64,000 bases of DNA from Coprinopsis marcescibilis (taxonomy: Eukaryota > Basidiomycota > Agaricomycetes > Agaricales > Psathyrellaceae), in assembly GCA_004369085.1 (NCBI GenBank), contig ML210170.1, forward strand, positions 179,760 through 243,759, written 5' to 3'. Shown here piece by piece: positions 35,001-45,384 of the stretch. The notes below the pieces were generated by a model that had not been told where the DNA came from, searched no databases, and was given only the letters and a program-made list of their open reading frames with translations. Position numbers and translations under genes: made by a program. Numbering within the stretch: position 1 is the stretch's first letter; each line of letters opens with the position of its first letter.

Positions 35001-35580
35001 CGGCTCTGGCGTCCAATCACAGGACCGCTGCTTATGAATGACGGCGCCAAACCTTTGACGCTGGGAGGGTGTGGAGAGGTTTCTAAGCACACTGAGATCG
35101 ATCAGTAATGAGATCGGGGAGACGATCCGACGGACGGGGTAAACTCGGGTGGCGCTGGGAATTTCTTGAACCCTGCGCCCAGCGTGGGTGCGGGATTGCC
35201 TTTTGTGGTGTGGTGCGGGGCGGCGATGAAGGCCGCTGGGGCGCGTGATTGCCCAGAATGGGAAGCGTCGGGAGGGTGGCATGTGAAGAGGCGATTGAGC
35301 CGGGAATTTGTCAGCCTATCACATGGACTGGGAGATCTCGGTTGCGCGCCGGAATAAGGAAAATGACTCGGACTGTGTCAGTGCTGCAGCGTCCTCGCTG
35401 GTTTCTGCGGTCTATTGGACGAATGCAGGGCTCTATCGGGGTGCATTTGCTGGGTAGAACAGGAATTTCCGATAGAAATCGCGGTGGAATTTACAGCACT
35501 CGCAGGGGGCGATGCACAGAGAATTGCGGAATTGCAGCTCCGCACAGCCTAATTCGGACATTGAAATTTGTCATAGTGGA
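32088..35580. other. 3.5-kb intergenic region upstream of the bZIP gene
   Basis: Numerous overlapping frames of 60-200 codons on both strands, none with a domain I recognise and none consistent with splice sites. Pyrimidine-rich tracts (32555-32650, 33270-33305) look like promoter or UTR sequence. A long upstream region is usual for a transcription-factor gene. Confidence 0.4.
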
Positions 35581-35799
35581 TATAAAGGGTGTACCGAGTC
35601 ATTAGGAAAACTTTCATCCCCACATCTTCCCTTCATTTTTTGTGCTCGAGGCTGGTCTACCGCAGACACCTTTGAGTATCTGATCATCCTCAGCGTCGTC
35701 TGAGTTATCTGTAAGTCCGGTTTCTGCACACTTTTGGGTCTTTTTGGCCTACACCTCGTTTGTGCACTCGACGATACAGACATCGTTCGAACTATCATC
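35581..35799 (+). promoter_or_regulatory. Core promoter and 5' UTR of the bZIP gene
   Basis: TATAAAG at 35581-35587, a pyrimidine-rich leader, and a likely 5' UTR intron from GTAAGT at 35711 to CAG at 35777-35779, just before the ATG at 35800. No ATG lies between about 35610 and 35800, so a transcript from this TATA box would have no upstream ORF, unlike the classic GCN4/CPC1 leader. Confidence 0.5.
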
Positions 35800-37428
35800 A
35801 TGGCTTCGATGACCGGCATTCAGTCGAGTGGAATGCCTCGCGATACGCCGGATCACATGCTTTCCAAGAGCGACGAGGACTTTTCCATGTTCTCATGGGT
35901 CAGATTCGACTCGGCCGAGCCAGCACACGAGGATTCATCCTCTGACAACCGCTTAGCGAGCCCAGAACTGACGTTGTCGCCACATTCTAGAGCATCAAGG
36001 CTACCTCCAACGGTGCCTTCGTCTCCAAAACACTCCTCGTTCGCCCCTTTGCAAGGCGCCATTTCCTCAACAACCCAGTCAACATCATCAGCAGTACGCC
36101 AAGATGTTCACTTGTCTGTGAATTCATCGGCCTCGTCATTGTCGGCTCCTCGCTCTTTCGGTCACCATCAACCGTCGAATCTACCCGAAACATCTGTTTC
36201 GAGTTCTACACCTAATTCCAACCATGGATTAGCAAACTCTTCCTCTACTCGTCCTCGGACGCTTCCAGTATTTGAATCCTCTCAGGATCTAGCAGCACAC
36301 TATGGCATTCCCCAGTTTTTGCCCCCAGCACCTCGCACTACACCACGACAAACAGCACAAGCACAGCAATCAGCACAGCTTTTCGATTTTAACAGCATGA
36401 AGAACCAGTATTTAAGCATGCTCGCCTCCAAGCCAGAAGACCCCACAGCGACATCCACCACCACCGCAGCAGAGCCCGCTATGGTGGCTACACCAGTCGC
36501 ACCCGCTGCGGCACCGACCTCCGCAGCCGAGGCTGAGGCTCAACATTCTGACTGGCTGCTCACCCTGGGTAATTACGCAGTCTGCTTCTCACGCCTGATC
36601 TGCTTGACTCATCTCGACTCTACAGTCTCTTCACCAGAGTTCCAAGAGCAGTACCACAGCTTCGATGAGCAGTATTTGACCTCGCCTCTCCCCGCCTTGG
36701 GCCACGATTTCGATTCACCCAAGGAAACCCCACTCAACGAGCTCCTCAACACCCCCCTCTTCAACGACGACGACAGTTCACCACTGCTCGTTGATGACTT
36801 TGGGATGTTTGACCCATGGTCGATGGGCTATGATGAGCCGGTAGTCAAGGAGCAGCTACCGATCGCCCCTCACAACCTCGACGGGCTTATCCCATTCTCG
36901 CCCAACACTCCCCTCCTCGACGCCTTCCCCCCAGTTTACCCACCGTCAACGACCGAGTCCGCGGAGCCCTCCACACACCACCATGATTCACGCCCCATTG
37001 CAGGCCGACGCCGGGTCAACGCGACTGGCACCCGCAAGGGAATCACCCCCGACTCGCTTGTCCCGCTCGACGCCCCCACGCAGTCGAGGAGATACACAAC
37101 TCCTTCCGTAACATCGAGGAAGGAGCTGCCTGCTGTCTTTGCTCGCAAGCGTGCTCGGTCGCAGGCGTTTGACGAGGAGGAGGACGAGCTCGCGAACGAT
37201 CCCGCTCCCGGGCCCAACGCGACGGAGAAGGAGCAGATCGAGTGGAAGAGGCGACAGAACACATTGGCGGCGCGGAAGAGCCGCAAGCGAAAGTTGGAGC
37301 ATCAGCAGATGCTCGAGAAGGAGGTGAGGGAGTTGAAGACGGAGAGAGATACCTGGAAGACGAGGACGTTGACCCTCCAGGCGTTGTTGGCAAGCCATGG
37401 CGTTCCGTTCCAGGGCTTTGAAGATTGA
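35800..37428 (+). CDS. GCN4/CPC1-like bZIP transcription factor
   Basis: An N-terminal Ser/Pro/Thr-rich acidic activator region leads to a C-terminal bZIP: basic region EWKRRQNTLAARKSRKRK (NxxxxxxxR core NTLAARKSR) followed by leucine-zipper heptads (..LEKEVRELKTERDTWKTR..) and an end at SHGVPFQGFED. The basic region and position at the extreme C-terminus are those of Gcn4/CPC1, the activator of amino-acid biosynthesis under starvation, acting in the nucleus. One intron is likely, GTAATT at 36569 to ACAG at 36625. It is 57 nt long and stop-free, so the retained form stays in frame (564 residues retained, 545 spliced, counting from the ATG at 35734 for the longer open frame; from 35800 the lengths are 22 less). 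The start at 35800 was chosen because the upstream ATG at 35734 lies in the probable UTR intron. Confidence 0.8.
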   Translation: MASMTGIQSSGMPRDTPDHMLSKSDEDFSMFSWVRFDSAEPAHEDSSSDNRLASPELTLSPHSRASRLPPTVPSSPKHSSFAPLQGAISSTTQSTSSAVRQDVHLSVNSSASSLSAPRSFGHHQPSNLPETSVSSSTPNSNHGLANSSSTRPRTLPVFESSQDLAAHYGIPQFLPPAPRTTPRQTAQAQQSAQLFDFNSMKNQYLSMLASKPEDPTATSTTTAAEPAMVATPVAPAAAPTSAAEAEAQHSDWLLTLGNYAVCFSRLICLTHLDSTVSSPEFQEQYHSFDEQYLTSPLPALGHDFDSPKETPLNELLNTPLFNDDDSSPLLVDDFGMFDPWSMGYDEPVVKEQLPIAPHNLDGLIPFSPNTPLLDAFPPVYPPSTTESAEPSTHHHDSRPIAGRRRVNATGTRKGITPDSLVPLDAPTQSRRYTTPSVTSRKELPAVFARKRARSQAFDEEEDELANDPAPGPNATEKEQIEWKRRQNTLAARKSRKRKLEHQQMLEKEVRELKTERDTWKTRTLTLQALLASHGVPFQGFED

Positions 37429-38022
37429 GCTCGGAATGGAGATGGACCATGGCTTCAAATAAAAGCTACGATGTATTTTTTTCTTTTTTTTTCTCGCAAG
37501 GGCATGCATTTCCTTTTTCTTTGTTTTCGTATATCTTTCATTTCGTCATCTACGTACCAGTGCTCCGTTTTCGTTCGTTTATCTTACTCTTCACCTATCC
37601 TGTATCTGTCGACTTACTATCATCTTTACCCCTCATCGTTATCATCATCATCATCTGTACCCCCAACCTACCCCACCCCTCTTGTGTGTGAATCTTTCTT
37701 GGACACTTTGACGACTTGTACCGTCTGCCGTTCATCCTGATCGTCGTCGAGCGTCGTGTACTATACTATCACCCCCCTCATCCCCCCATCGTTTTTCGAG
37801 TACAATAAATACCAGAAATTATAAAGCGTTTTACGCACAACGAATTGGCTTGAGCATTGAGTGATAATGAGCGTAGTAAGGGTGAAAATCGGCATGCCAG
37901 ATGAAGCTCGGGCAAGAAGTGGTCACTGGTATTCGTGCCGTGCTATCGTAGAACGTGGTAAATCATACATTTCGAAATGTGCCACAATTGGTCTGAATGT
38001 TCAATATGTACATGCGCCCTGT
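37429..38022. other. Convergent 3' spacer
   Basis: Very T/C-rich 3' UTR of the bZIP gene (37470-37680) and an AATAAA word at 37804-37809, then the 3' side of the minus-strand membrane-protein gene. Confidence 0.55.
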
Positions 38023-39585
38023 TCACAAATCTCTCCTACCAGTGGTGTCGTTGGGGTCCCGACTGAAATGCGTTCCTCGACACCCTGGTCGATCCCCATC
38101 ACATTCGCCCGCGTCTTCCGTTTCCGGAACCAAAGCTATGACAGTGCTTCCCTCGTCAACGACCAGCCTTTCCGGAGACCCCACGTCTTCCCCTTGCGTC
38201 TCAGGCGATGATACCCCACTACTATCAGGGCCAAACCCTAACGAGTCCCCAAGGCCAAGGATCACCACCTGCGACGGCGGCGCCAGCTCTTTCGTATTGT
38301 ACGTCCGGATCGCCATCAAAATGAACACGATCCCTGGCATCCAACAAAATACCACTGAGCTTTCAAAAAGACATTGGAACAAACCAAAGCAAAGCACACA
38401 CCTATGCTGGGCAACACGGTGTAGAACACCAACACCTCCGCGGGGTGCTTCTTGGCGGACAGCACGAGCAACACCAGCTGCTGCACGGTGTATATCGCGG
38501 CACTCTCGATGATGATGCGCGCGACGCTCAGCAGGGGCACAGCGCCGCCCTGATAGCTGTGCAGGTTGGCCTTGACGGCGAGGCGGTGCTGGCGCCAGAT
38601 TTTGAACGCGATGAGCCCGGTGGTCATAGTGTTCTGCGCGAGGTTGATGGGGTAGACCATCAGGAAGAAGGCGGCGACGACGGGCCCGGGGACGGTGGAT
38701 GGGGCGATGTAGTAGGCGATGTGGGCGCCGCCGATTGCTGTGGTGGTGGGCAGGTGGGCAGGTGAGTGTGGCGGTGCGGAGGGAGGGGCGGGGGACGTAC
38801 AGATGCTCAGTAAGAGGAGGAGAGCGGGGAGTGCGATCGTTGTCCGGCTTTGATCCCAGATTAAGAAGCAGCGGTAGATCTAATGAATGGGTCAGAGCGA
38901 GAGCTTGATATGATGGCGGACGGGACGGACGACTAGAAAATCTGCTGTCCAGACTCCTAGGTCGAGAAGGACGACGGAGAGGAGGACGTCCCAGGTTCCG
39001 AACCTTTTGAACATGCTGATGGGAGGTCGGGGACTCATAACTTCGCGCCCAAATGCTAGGCTTGCTCTGTACATCATCAGCACTATACGTGAATGGTGAC
39101 ATGTGAGCCCAGTGGGTTAGTTTTGCTTCCACAGCGTGTGAGATGATGTAAAGCCTTACGGATATGGCCCGAGGCGAGCCCGAATAGAGCGAGGTTGCCG
39201 TTGAGGAATATCTGTGGATATGAGCGTACCTCCAGAAATGGAAGACACCGAAAGACTGACCCATGAAGATCGTTGGCGGGCCCGTTCGAGCATCGGCGGA
39301 ATTGCAATCGTCAATAGCACAAGATAGATTCCTGGGCTTCAGAGTATAGGTCAGGCCTCCCGGGGGTGTCGCGCAAGTCGTACCGTATGCTATACACTGC
39401 GATATCGCGAAACGTAAACGCTGGGGATTCGCAAACCAATCAATAACACTCACCCCCAACATGATCGCAACCAGCCTGTACGTTTGCTCGTCTCGATAGT
39501 CACCAGCCAACGGCTGCGACGTGTCCCTGGTGTTGAGGGTGCTGGTTGGGTAGCTGAGCTGCTGCAGGTAGTGAGGTATGTACAT
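38023..39585 (-). CDS. Seven-helix membrane protein, receptor-like
   Basis: Seven exons sum to exactly 400 codons (399 residues): 39585-39384, 39331-39261, 39211-39160, 39082-38934, 38879-38801, 38737-38402 and 38333-38023. The product has about seven hydrophobic segments: LVAIMLGVSVIDWF, IAYGIYLVLLTIAIPPM, IFLNGNLALFGLASGHILLM, DVLLSVVLLDLGVWTADFL, TIALPALLLLLSI, VVAAFFLMVYPINLAQNTMT, and IIIESAAIYTVQQLVLLVL with FILMAI. It ends in an acidic cytoplasmic tail of about 80 residues. The layout, with WRQHR-type and ESAAIYT motifs in the last helices, is that of an abundant family of Agaricomycete membrane proteins of unknown function, possibly receptors. The last exon was joined at the AG before GIVFILM because that acceptor alone preserves frame. 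Confidence 0.75.
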   Translation of the reverse strand: MYIPHYLQQLSYPTSTLNTRDTSQPLAGDYRDEQTYRLVAIMLGVSVIDWFANPQRLRFAISQCIAYGTTCATPPGGLTYTLKPRNLSCAIDDCNSADARTGPPTIFMGQSFGVFHFWRYAHIHRYSSTATSLYSGSPRAISVRLYIISHAVEAKLTHWAHMSPFTYSADDVQSKPSIWARSYESPTSHQHVQKVRNLGRPPLRRPSRPRSLDSRFSSRPSRPPSYQALALTHSLDLPLLLNLGSKPDNDRTPRSPPLTEHLYVPRPSLRTATLTCPPAHHHSNRRRPHRLLHRPIHRPRARRRRLLPDGLPHQPRAEHYDHRAHRVQNLAPAPPRRQGQPAQLSGRRCAPAERRAHHHRECRDIHRAAAGVARAVRQEAPRGGVGVLHRVAQHRCVLCFGLFQCLFESSVVFCWMPGIVFILMAIRTYNTKELAPPSQVVILGLGDSLGFGPDSSGVSSPETQGEDVGSPERLVVDEGSTVIALVPETEDAGECDGDRPGCRGTHFSRDPNDTTGRRDL

Positions 39586-40908
39586 CGTGGTCTGCCTTGA
39601 GAATGGGGCGTGGTCGTCGACTGCATGGGGTGGGCAGTAGGCCCATTATACAATACAGCACGCTGGGGTCAGCGGTAACGTTAGCCCAGCCCCTGTGTCG
39701 GCGATCAGACTCTAAATTCAAGGGTTGTCGTGAATTCACAAGTGGCAGGTACCCTGCACGCCAGCGTGATCAGGGCTTGATAACCGTCTTACCTTGCATG
39801 AAAGCTGGTGACTTGTCGGCGGGTTAAAGGGCTTCCTCGATGCGATGCGAAGACGAAGAAGTATAGGGATATCGTCGAGTGTTGAACTTGAGCTTCCTAT
39901 GTTCGGCGGCGTGTCTTGTGCAGTCACAGCAGACCCAGTTCGATTACGTTGAAGAAGGCCGGTGTTTGCAATGTCCCCTCACGGACATTGCCGTCTGCAT
40001 GGGCACGTGTGTTGTGCCCATCGGAATACTTCACTCGAGCCAGTCTTCCGGTCCTTATTTTTGTTACCACCTCCTTGCCGAGTAATGTATTGGTCTTCGA
40101 CAAAGCCATACGTTGAGCTGCACATTCACTCGAACGGATCTTCAAATATATCCGAGAGAATTCTGGAACTACGCCGGCGTGGGCTACGTGGAATCCGCTT
40201 GCGAGTACGGGCGTGCTTGAAAGATGGCGCTGTGTTAGGCAAGGTGTTGGAGGCTCCGTTGGATGGTGCAACGCTCTATATACCTGTGTGAAATGAGAGG
40301 TGAGTGAAAGTATCGCTGCCCTCACGTCGTCATTCATGTCGCCGTGTCTAGTGAAAGTCACTGGACAGGTAGATAGATGCAAGAGTTTCTTGGTTGCTTC
40401 AGAGCAAAACAGGGCCGAGGTCTACGATTATTCGGTTTCCGAGAACGCAATTTTCAAGTCTTGCGACCCGTGTCCGGTGGTCGGCGCTGATCAATAATCA
40501 GGATGTGCGCCACAGCAGGGATTGTCGCGCAACGCTTATTCTGTAGCCGACGCTATCTCCAATCACTTTATAACGCCAAGAGAACTTACCTCTATAGGTT
40601 CCTCAGACTGCTTTATCGGTCCGGCGAGCTTGGCATCTACGGTTACGCTGGAATTTGCAGCTAGATGTTCGTTTCTGAAACAAGGCTGGCATGGAAAAAT
40701 GGGTGGTGGACCCGTCCATCCGTATCCTTCTATGGTCTCGCTTACTGCGCTCGGTTATGTATTTTCCAGGCCATCTATTCAAATAGAGCGTGGTGGATAT
40801 GGGTTTGTGTCACCACAATTTTGTTCCTTTTCCCCTTTTTTTCTTATTCTTCTCCTCTATCTTCAGCTTTAATCCCGTCAAGGCGCTTTATTTCCTGAGC
40901 CCATAATC
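39586..40908. other. Divergent promoter region
   Basis: Region between the starts of the seven-helix protein (minus) and RTA1-like copy B (plus). Open frames at 39924-40382 (minus) and 40522-40872 (plus) have no recognisable domain. Pyrimidine-rich tract near 40820-40870 suggests the start of copy B transcription. Confidence 0.45.
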
Positions 40909-42406
40909 ATGTCGTCGACGCCTTCTGTTGATATGACACCACCACCTGAGAATGAGCTATGAGTCTCCTTGCTTTTGTTCAAGTTCAATCGTTGGTAACT
41001 GAATTCTCGGGTAGGGTCACGGGTACATTCCAAACCAGCGATCAGCTCTCATTTTTCTCTCGCTGTTTGCCTTGTCGACCCGTAAGGCCACTTCCCTCAG
41101 CTTACCTTCCTACAACGATGCTGAGCCGTATCCAACTTCCAGTCCTCCACACCGGTCAGCTGGTGAAGAAACGGACGTGGTTTATGATCCAGACAGTGGT
41201 TTTCTGCGGCGTCCTCGAGACTGTGGGATGGGCGAGTCGTTTATGGATGCATCACGACCCCTATTCGGAGATCTCCTTCAACCTTCAGTGCGTCCTCCTC
41301 ATCATTTCATCCTTTTATCCCCTTCTAAATCGTGTGCGGTATGTAGAATCGTCACGCTGATTATCGCGCCCACCCCGCTCCTGGCTGCCAATTTCGTGGT
41401 CTTTGGCAGGATCATCACGCGGCTGGGGTACAATTACAGTCGGATGCGGCCCAGGATGTGTAGGTCGTTTCCCCGCTTTTGACGTATCGTGCGTTACTGA
41501 CTGTTTACTTTTTACTTCCAGATACAATTGTTTTCGTCAGCTGTGTAAGCCCATTTGGCTCAAGACATCCATATATGGGTGTTTCAAGTTGCAACCTGTG
41601 TTGAATCTGAATGATAGGATGTGCTCTCGCTCGTGGTGCAAGCTGCGGGAGGCGCCATGGCTGCCAGTGCTGAAGATCTCGAGGGTGCGAACATGGTAGG
41701 CTTGTTTCTTTGCCCTGCCTCAGTGGAATGTCTTGCTCAAGAAACAACAAATGCTGTAGGGAGCCAATATCATGCTTGGTGGTATCGTCTTCCAGCTTTG
41801 TAAGTTCATCTCACCCACCCTTGCACTCTGTTGCATAGCTAAATCTGCTCGCTCCCCAGTCGTGATCGTCGTCTACACCGTCCTCGCTTTGGAATACTTT
41901 GTTCGGTATATCCAGGACCGTCCGACGAGCAATAACGCACCCCAGATTCCAGAGGAGAAGGCGTTCAACCTCAGAGCAGGCCTGAGGACGTTCAACCCGC
42001 GGTGGAGGTTGACAAAGAAGATCAAGATAATGCTGCTCGCCATGGCGTTCAACACCATCTGTCTATTTATTCGGTGTGTAGCCTCCCGCGAGTCATATCA
42101 CATGGTTGAGTCTGACGGACGGGGGTTCTGCAGTGCTATTTATCGTACTATTGAGTTGGCGGAGGGCTGGAGAGGCCGGATTATCCAGACTGAGATCTAC
42201 TTCGGTGCGTGACTGGATCTGGCTATTTGTCGTGTGGCTGATTAAGGATATGTGATGTGGTTGAAGATGTTTTGGACGGTGCTATGATCGTACTCGCAAT
42301 TTACACCTTCAACTTTGCTCACCCTGGGTGGATGCTTGAACTAAGCGAGGAGGAGAAGTACAAGGAGTCGGTCAGCAACGAGGGGGATGTGAATTCCGCT
42401 CCGTGA
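40909..42406 (+). CDS. RTA1-like membrane protein, copy B
   Basis: Exons by splice signal and comparison with copy C: 40909 to about 40956, 41015-41081, 41143-41287, 41347-41459, 41522-41544, 41618-41695, 41761-41800, 41860-42073, 42134-42204 and 42267-42406. From the second exon on, they sum to 297 codons. The protein has the same helices as copies A and C (KKRTWFMIQTVVFCGVLETV, APTPLLAANFVVFG, DVLSLVVQAAGGAMAAS, NIMLGGIVFQL, DVLDGAMIVLAIYTFNFAHP). The first intron is doubtful: the place where copy C has a GT donor reads GAG then CTATGAG here. Either another donor is used, or the donor is damaged and the N-terminus is altered. It forms a tandem pair with copy C, 1 kb downstream. Confidence 0.8.
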
Positions 42407-43416
42407 TTAGGTGGCATTCATCGTGCTTCTTCCAATTAACCTTTCGCCATTTCTTTATCTAATCTATGGACACTCGTAAAATATAAATTATATGATATCT
42501 CCGACTCTCAGCCTTTCTTGGGTACATTCCCGTCATTTATCGGCGGAGTCTGGAGATACGACAACGACGGACAGGTGTGAGTGTGTTAATCTGGTTCGCG
42601 AATTCGAGATGCCGGACGTGTTGGCATCAACAACAGAATTTGAATCCCATTCCTCCTGCCTCCTGAGACCTTGCTTCGGCCCTGGTTATGTGGGCGTGCT
42701 CTCCAGGCTCTTGAATAGGTGTGTTCATTACTTTTTTAGCTGTATTTCCCGTCTTAAAATGACTTTCATTACAGGACTCTATCATATGTCGTGGAAACCG
42801 GATGAGCAGCAGATTTGATTGGGGGACTTACTGAGACGGTCTGAGCTGCCCGACAGCTTTTGTGTTCTTATTCATCCCACTAGGGCGTCGGTAAATCAGC
42901 CCAGTGCTTGTGGTGGCATAGCTCGACATCCAGACCTAATATCTTTCATCGACTAATAGTCCCTCAGCTTTGTCACCGCAGCCCGCCGCTTAAAACCAAA
43001 CCGAAAGTCAGCCCGCGCGCAATTTCTATTGCTGCGGTAACGCAATTTTCACCCCCAGGCTGCGCCTCCATGATAGTTTGATCAACCTGCCGATGATATT
43101 TCCGGTTCCTCAAGCTGAATGCCTGCGGTTCCCCTGATCCCGCTCGTTGGTGAGACGGTGTGTTTGACGTCCACTTGAAAAACGCGAGTCTCGTTTCGAC
43201 TGGTGCCGTAAATTAGGCTGTGACTCGGGCTTCGCGTCCTTGCTGCGTATCATCCTCTCGCTTGTGCGGCTATTTTGGTAGGCTAGTTTAAAAGAAGTGC
43301 ATGTAAAGTTCATCCTCTCCATCAACTTTTATCTTTTTTATTTCGTTCCTTTGCTATCGCTCATTAAACGAGCTTGTTTCTTTGAAATTCTTTCTTCTTT
43401 CCCAGTCTTGTCTAGG
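42407..43416. other. Spacer between the RTA1-like tandem copies
   Basis: 3' UTR of copy B and promoter of copy C. A pyrimidine/T-rich leader precedes copy C (43320-43410). No other gene seen. Confidence 0.5.
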
Positions 43417-44848
43417 ATGTCCTCTGATCACGAAGTTTCGTCGTCCGAGTCTGGGGTTAGAATCTTGGTTGCGGGTTCACGTTCGTCCGCTAACTTGCAT
43501 GTTCGTTTGATTAGGGCCACGGATACATTCCAAGCCAAAAGTCCGCTATCATCTTTATCGCCATTTTTGCCCTTTCAACGAGTGGGTTCATTGCGCATTT
43601 CCCGATCCAGGCGTATTCTGACCTGCCTTTGTCACCAGTCGCGCATATCGTACAACTGTCGAAGAAACGGACGTGGTTCATGATCCAAACCATAGTATTA
43701 TGTGGTGTTTTGGAGTCGGTTGGATGGGGCGGTCGGCTTTGGATGCATTACGAACCCGAATCCGGCATTGCTTTCAATATCCAGTAAGTTTCACCGCTAG
43801 TAACTCTGTCGTGTTACTGATTTTGGGCCATGAAGAATCGTACTGCTAATCCTTGGCCCCACTCCTCTACTTGCCGCCAATTTTGTCATTTTCGGAAGGA
43901 TCATCAGGAGGTTGGGGCAGAGATATAGTCGGATGCGGCCAAGGATGTGTGAGTTTGTGGGTTATATCCTGGTCCTGCCATAGTATCTCACTCTTCGTCT
44001 TTCTTTAGACACCATCATCTTCGTTAGCTGCGTGAGTCTTACTCAATGGCATATATTTCAGGGTGTTTTGTGCTGAGTCTGTAACCAGGATGTTATTTCG
44101 CTTGGGATACAAGGGGCCGGTGGCGCACTCGCCGCTAGTGCAGACGATCTCGAAGGCGCCAACAAGGCACGATTTCTCACTTATTGTCGTGCGTTCACTG
44201 GCTTACATGTGTATTCATTCATAGGGAGCCAAAATAATGTTGGGCGGTATCGTCTTCCAACTTGGTAAGTAACCAATACTCACTTTGAGTACCCTCCCGA
44301 CTAAAGTGTGCACTCGTTAGTCGTCATTGTGGTCTACAGCGTCCTCGGCCTGGAATACTTCGTTCGCTTCATTCAAGATCGCCCCATCGGTAGAACAGCC
44401 TCCACGGCTCTCGACGAGAAGGCCCTCAATCCACAAGGACTGGTTAAAAGGGACCAAGTGAGACTGACGCGGAAGATCAAGATGATGCTCTTTGCTCTCG
44501 TTTTTACGACTGTTCTGTTGTTTATTCGGTGAGCACGCATGTTGATTCTAGGCATACCTCAGGGGCGCTGATATGCATCACGCTATCTAGCGCTATTTAC
44601 CGCACATTGGAGTTGGCTGAAGGCTGGGAAGGGCGCATTATTCAGACGGAGCTGTACTTCGGTTGGCACCTTTTTTTTTTTTTGTCTTGACTGGGTAATT
44701 GATGATCCATTTCACAGACGTTTTGGATGGTGCTATGATTGTGCTCGCCATATTCACTTTCAATGTGGCCCACCCTGGATGGCTTCTTGAGCTGAGCGAA
44801 GAGGAGCAGTACAAGGAGTCTTTTTCGAGTGACGATGAGTCCGCTTGA
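43417..44848 (+). CDS. RTA1-like membrane protein, copy C
   Basis: Ten exons sum to 305 codons (304 residues): 43417-43455, 43515-43581, 43639-43783, 43836-43948, 44009-44031, 44089-44166, 44225-44264, 44321-44528, 44591-44661 and 44718-44848. Exon lengths 67, 145, 113, 23, 78, 40 and 71 equal those of copy B, so the two are tandem duplicates. The sequence has the RTA1 helices (KKRTWFMIQTIVLCGVLESV, LGPTPLLAANFVIFG, DVISLGIQGAGGALAAS, KIMLGGIVFQL) and the acidic C-terminus shared with B. RTA1-family proteins act in the plasma membrane in lipid-related stress resistance. The intron after 44166 starts with GC (AACAAG then GCACGA) where copy B has GT. Confidence 0.85.
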
Positions 44849-45384
44849 TTGTCACACCTTTAAATTTCGGCCACTGCGTTTGTTTATGGACAAGCTATAA
44901 CTACATTCTTTAGTATTTACACACAAGGACTCTTTAATAGTATGTAACACTTAAATTATTTGTTTGGCCACTCTGCTTGAATGAAACGCATGTGTAGCAG
45001 TTAACTGTCATGCCTCTATGGACGTTGCGCATCTAGAAAGAGGCGGCGGCCATAAATACCCAACGATAAAATTACCCGGTGCTCCACCAGATACTTCCTC
45101 AGGGCAGGAGGACTGACTCTAGAACGGATCAGCTTACTTTTTCCCGGCCATATTCGGACTGGCTGTGAGATAACATACCATTACTCCAGTTAACTTAATC
45201 GTCGATGGACGTCCTGGACCTGGTTCGAATCAGGAAGTATAACATGGGATGAGAGCTGATGTCCTACTACATGGTACATACGTGGCAAGATATGTGCCGT
45301 CTCTACAAGTCGAACAGAAACGAGTTAAATATCCGACAAAGACCTGGATGAGCCCAGAGACGCCCCTTTATTGGACCCAAAAAG
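44849..45384. other. Convergent spacer with module-derived flank
   Basis: 3' end of RTA1 copy C and 3' flank of the F-box/LRR gene. Near 45192-45225 it has the inverted counterpart of the CAGGACGTC..GATTAAGTT word found after the 28-kb paralog. Confidence 0.5.
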
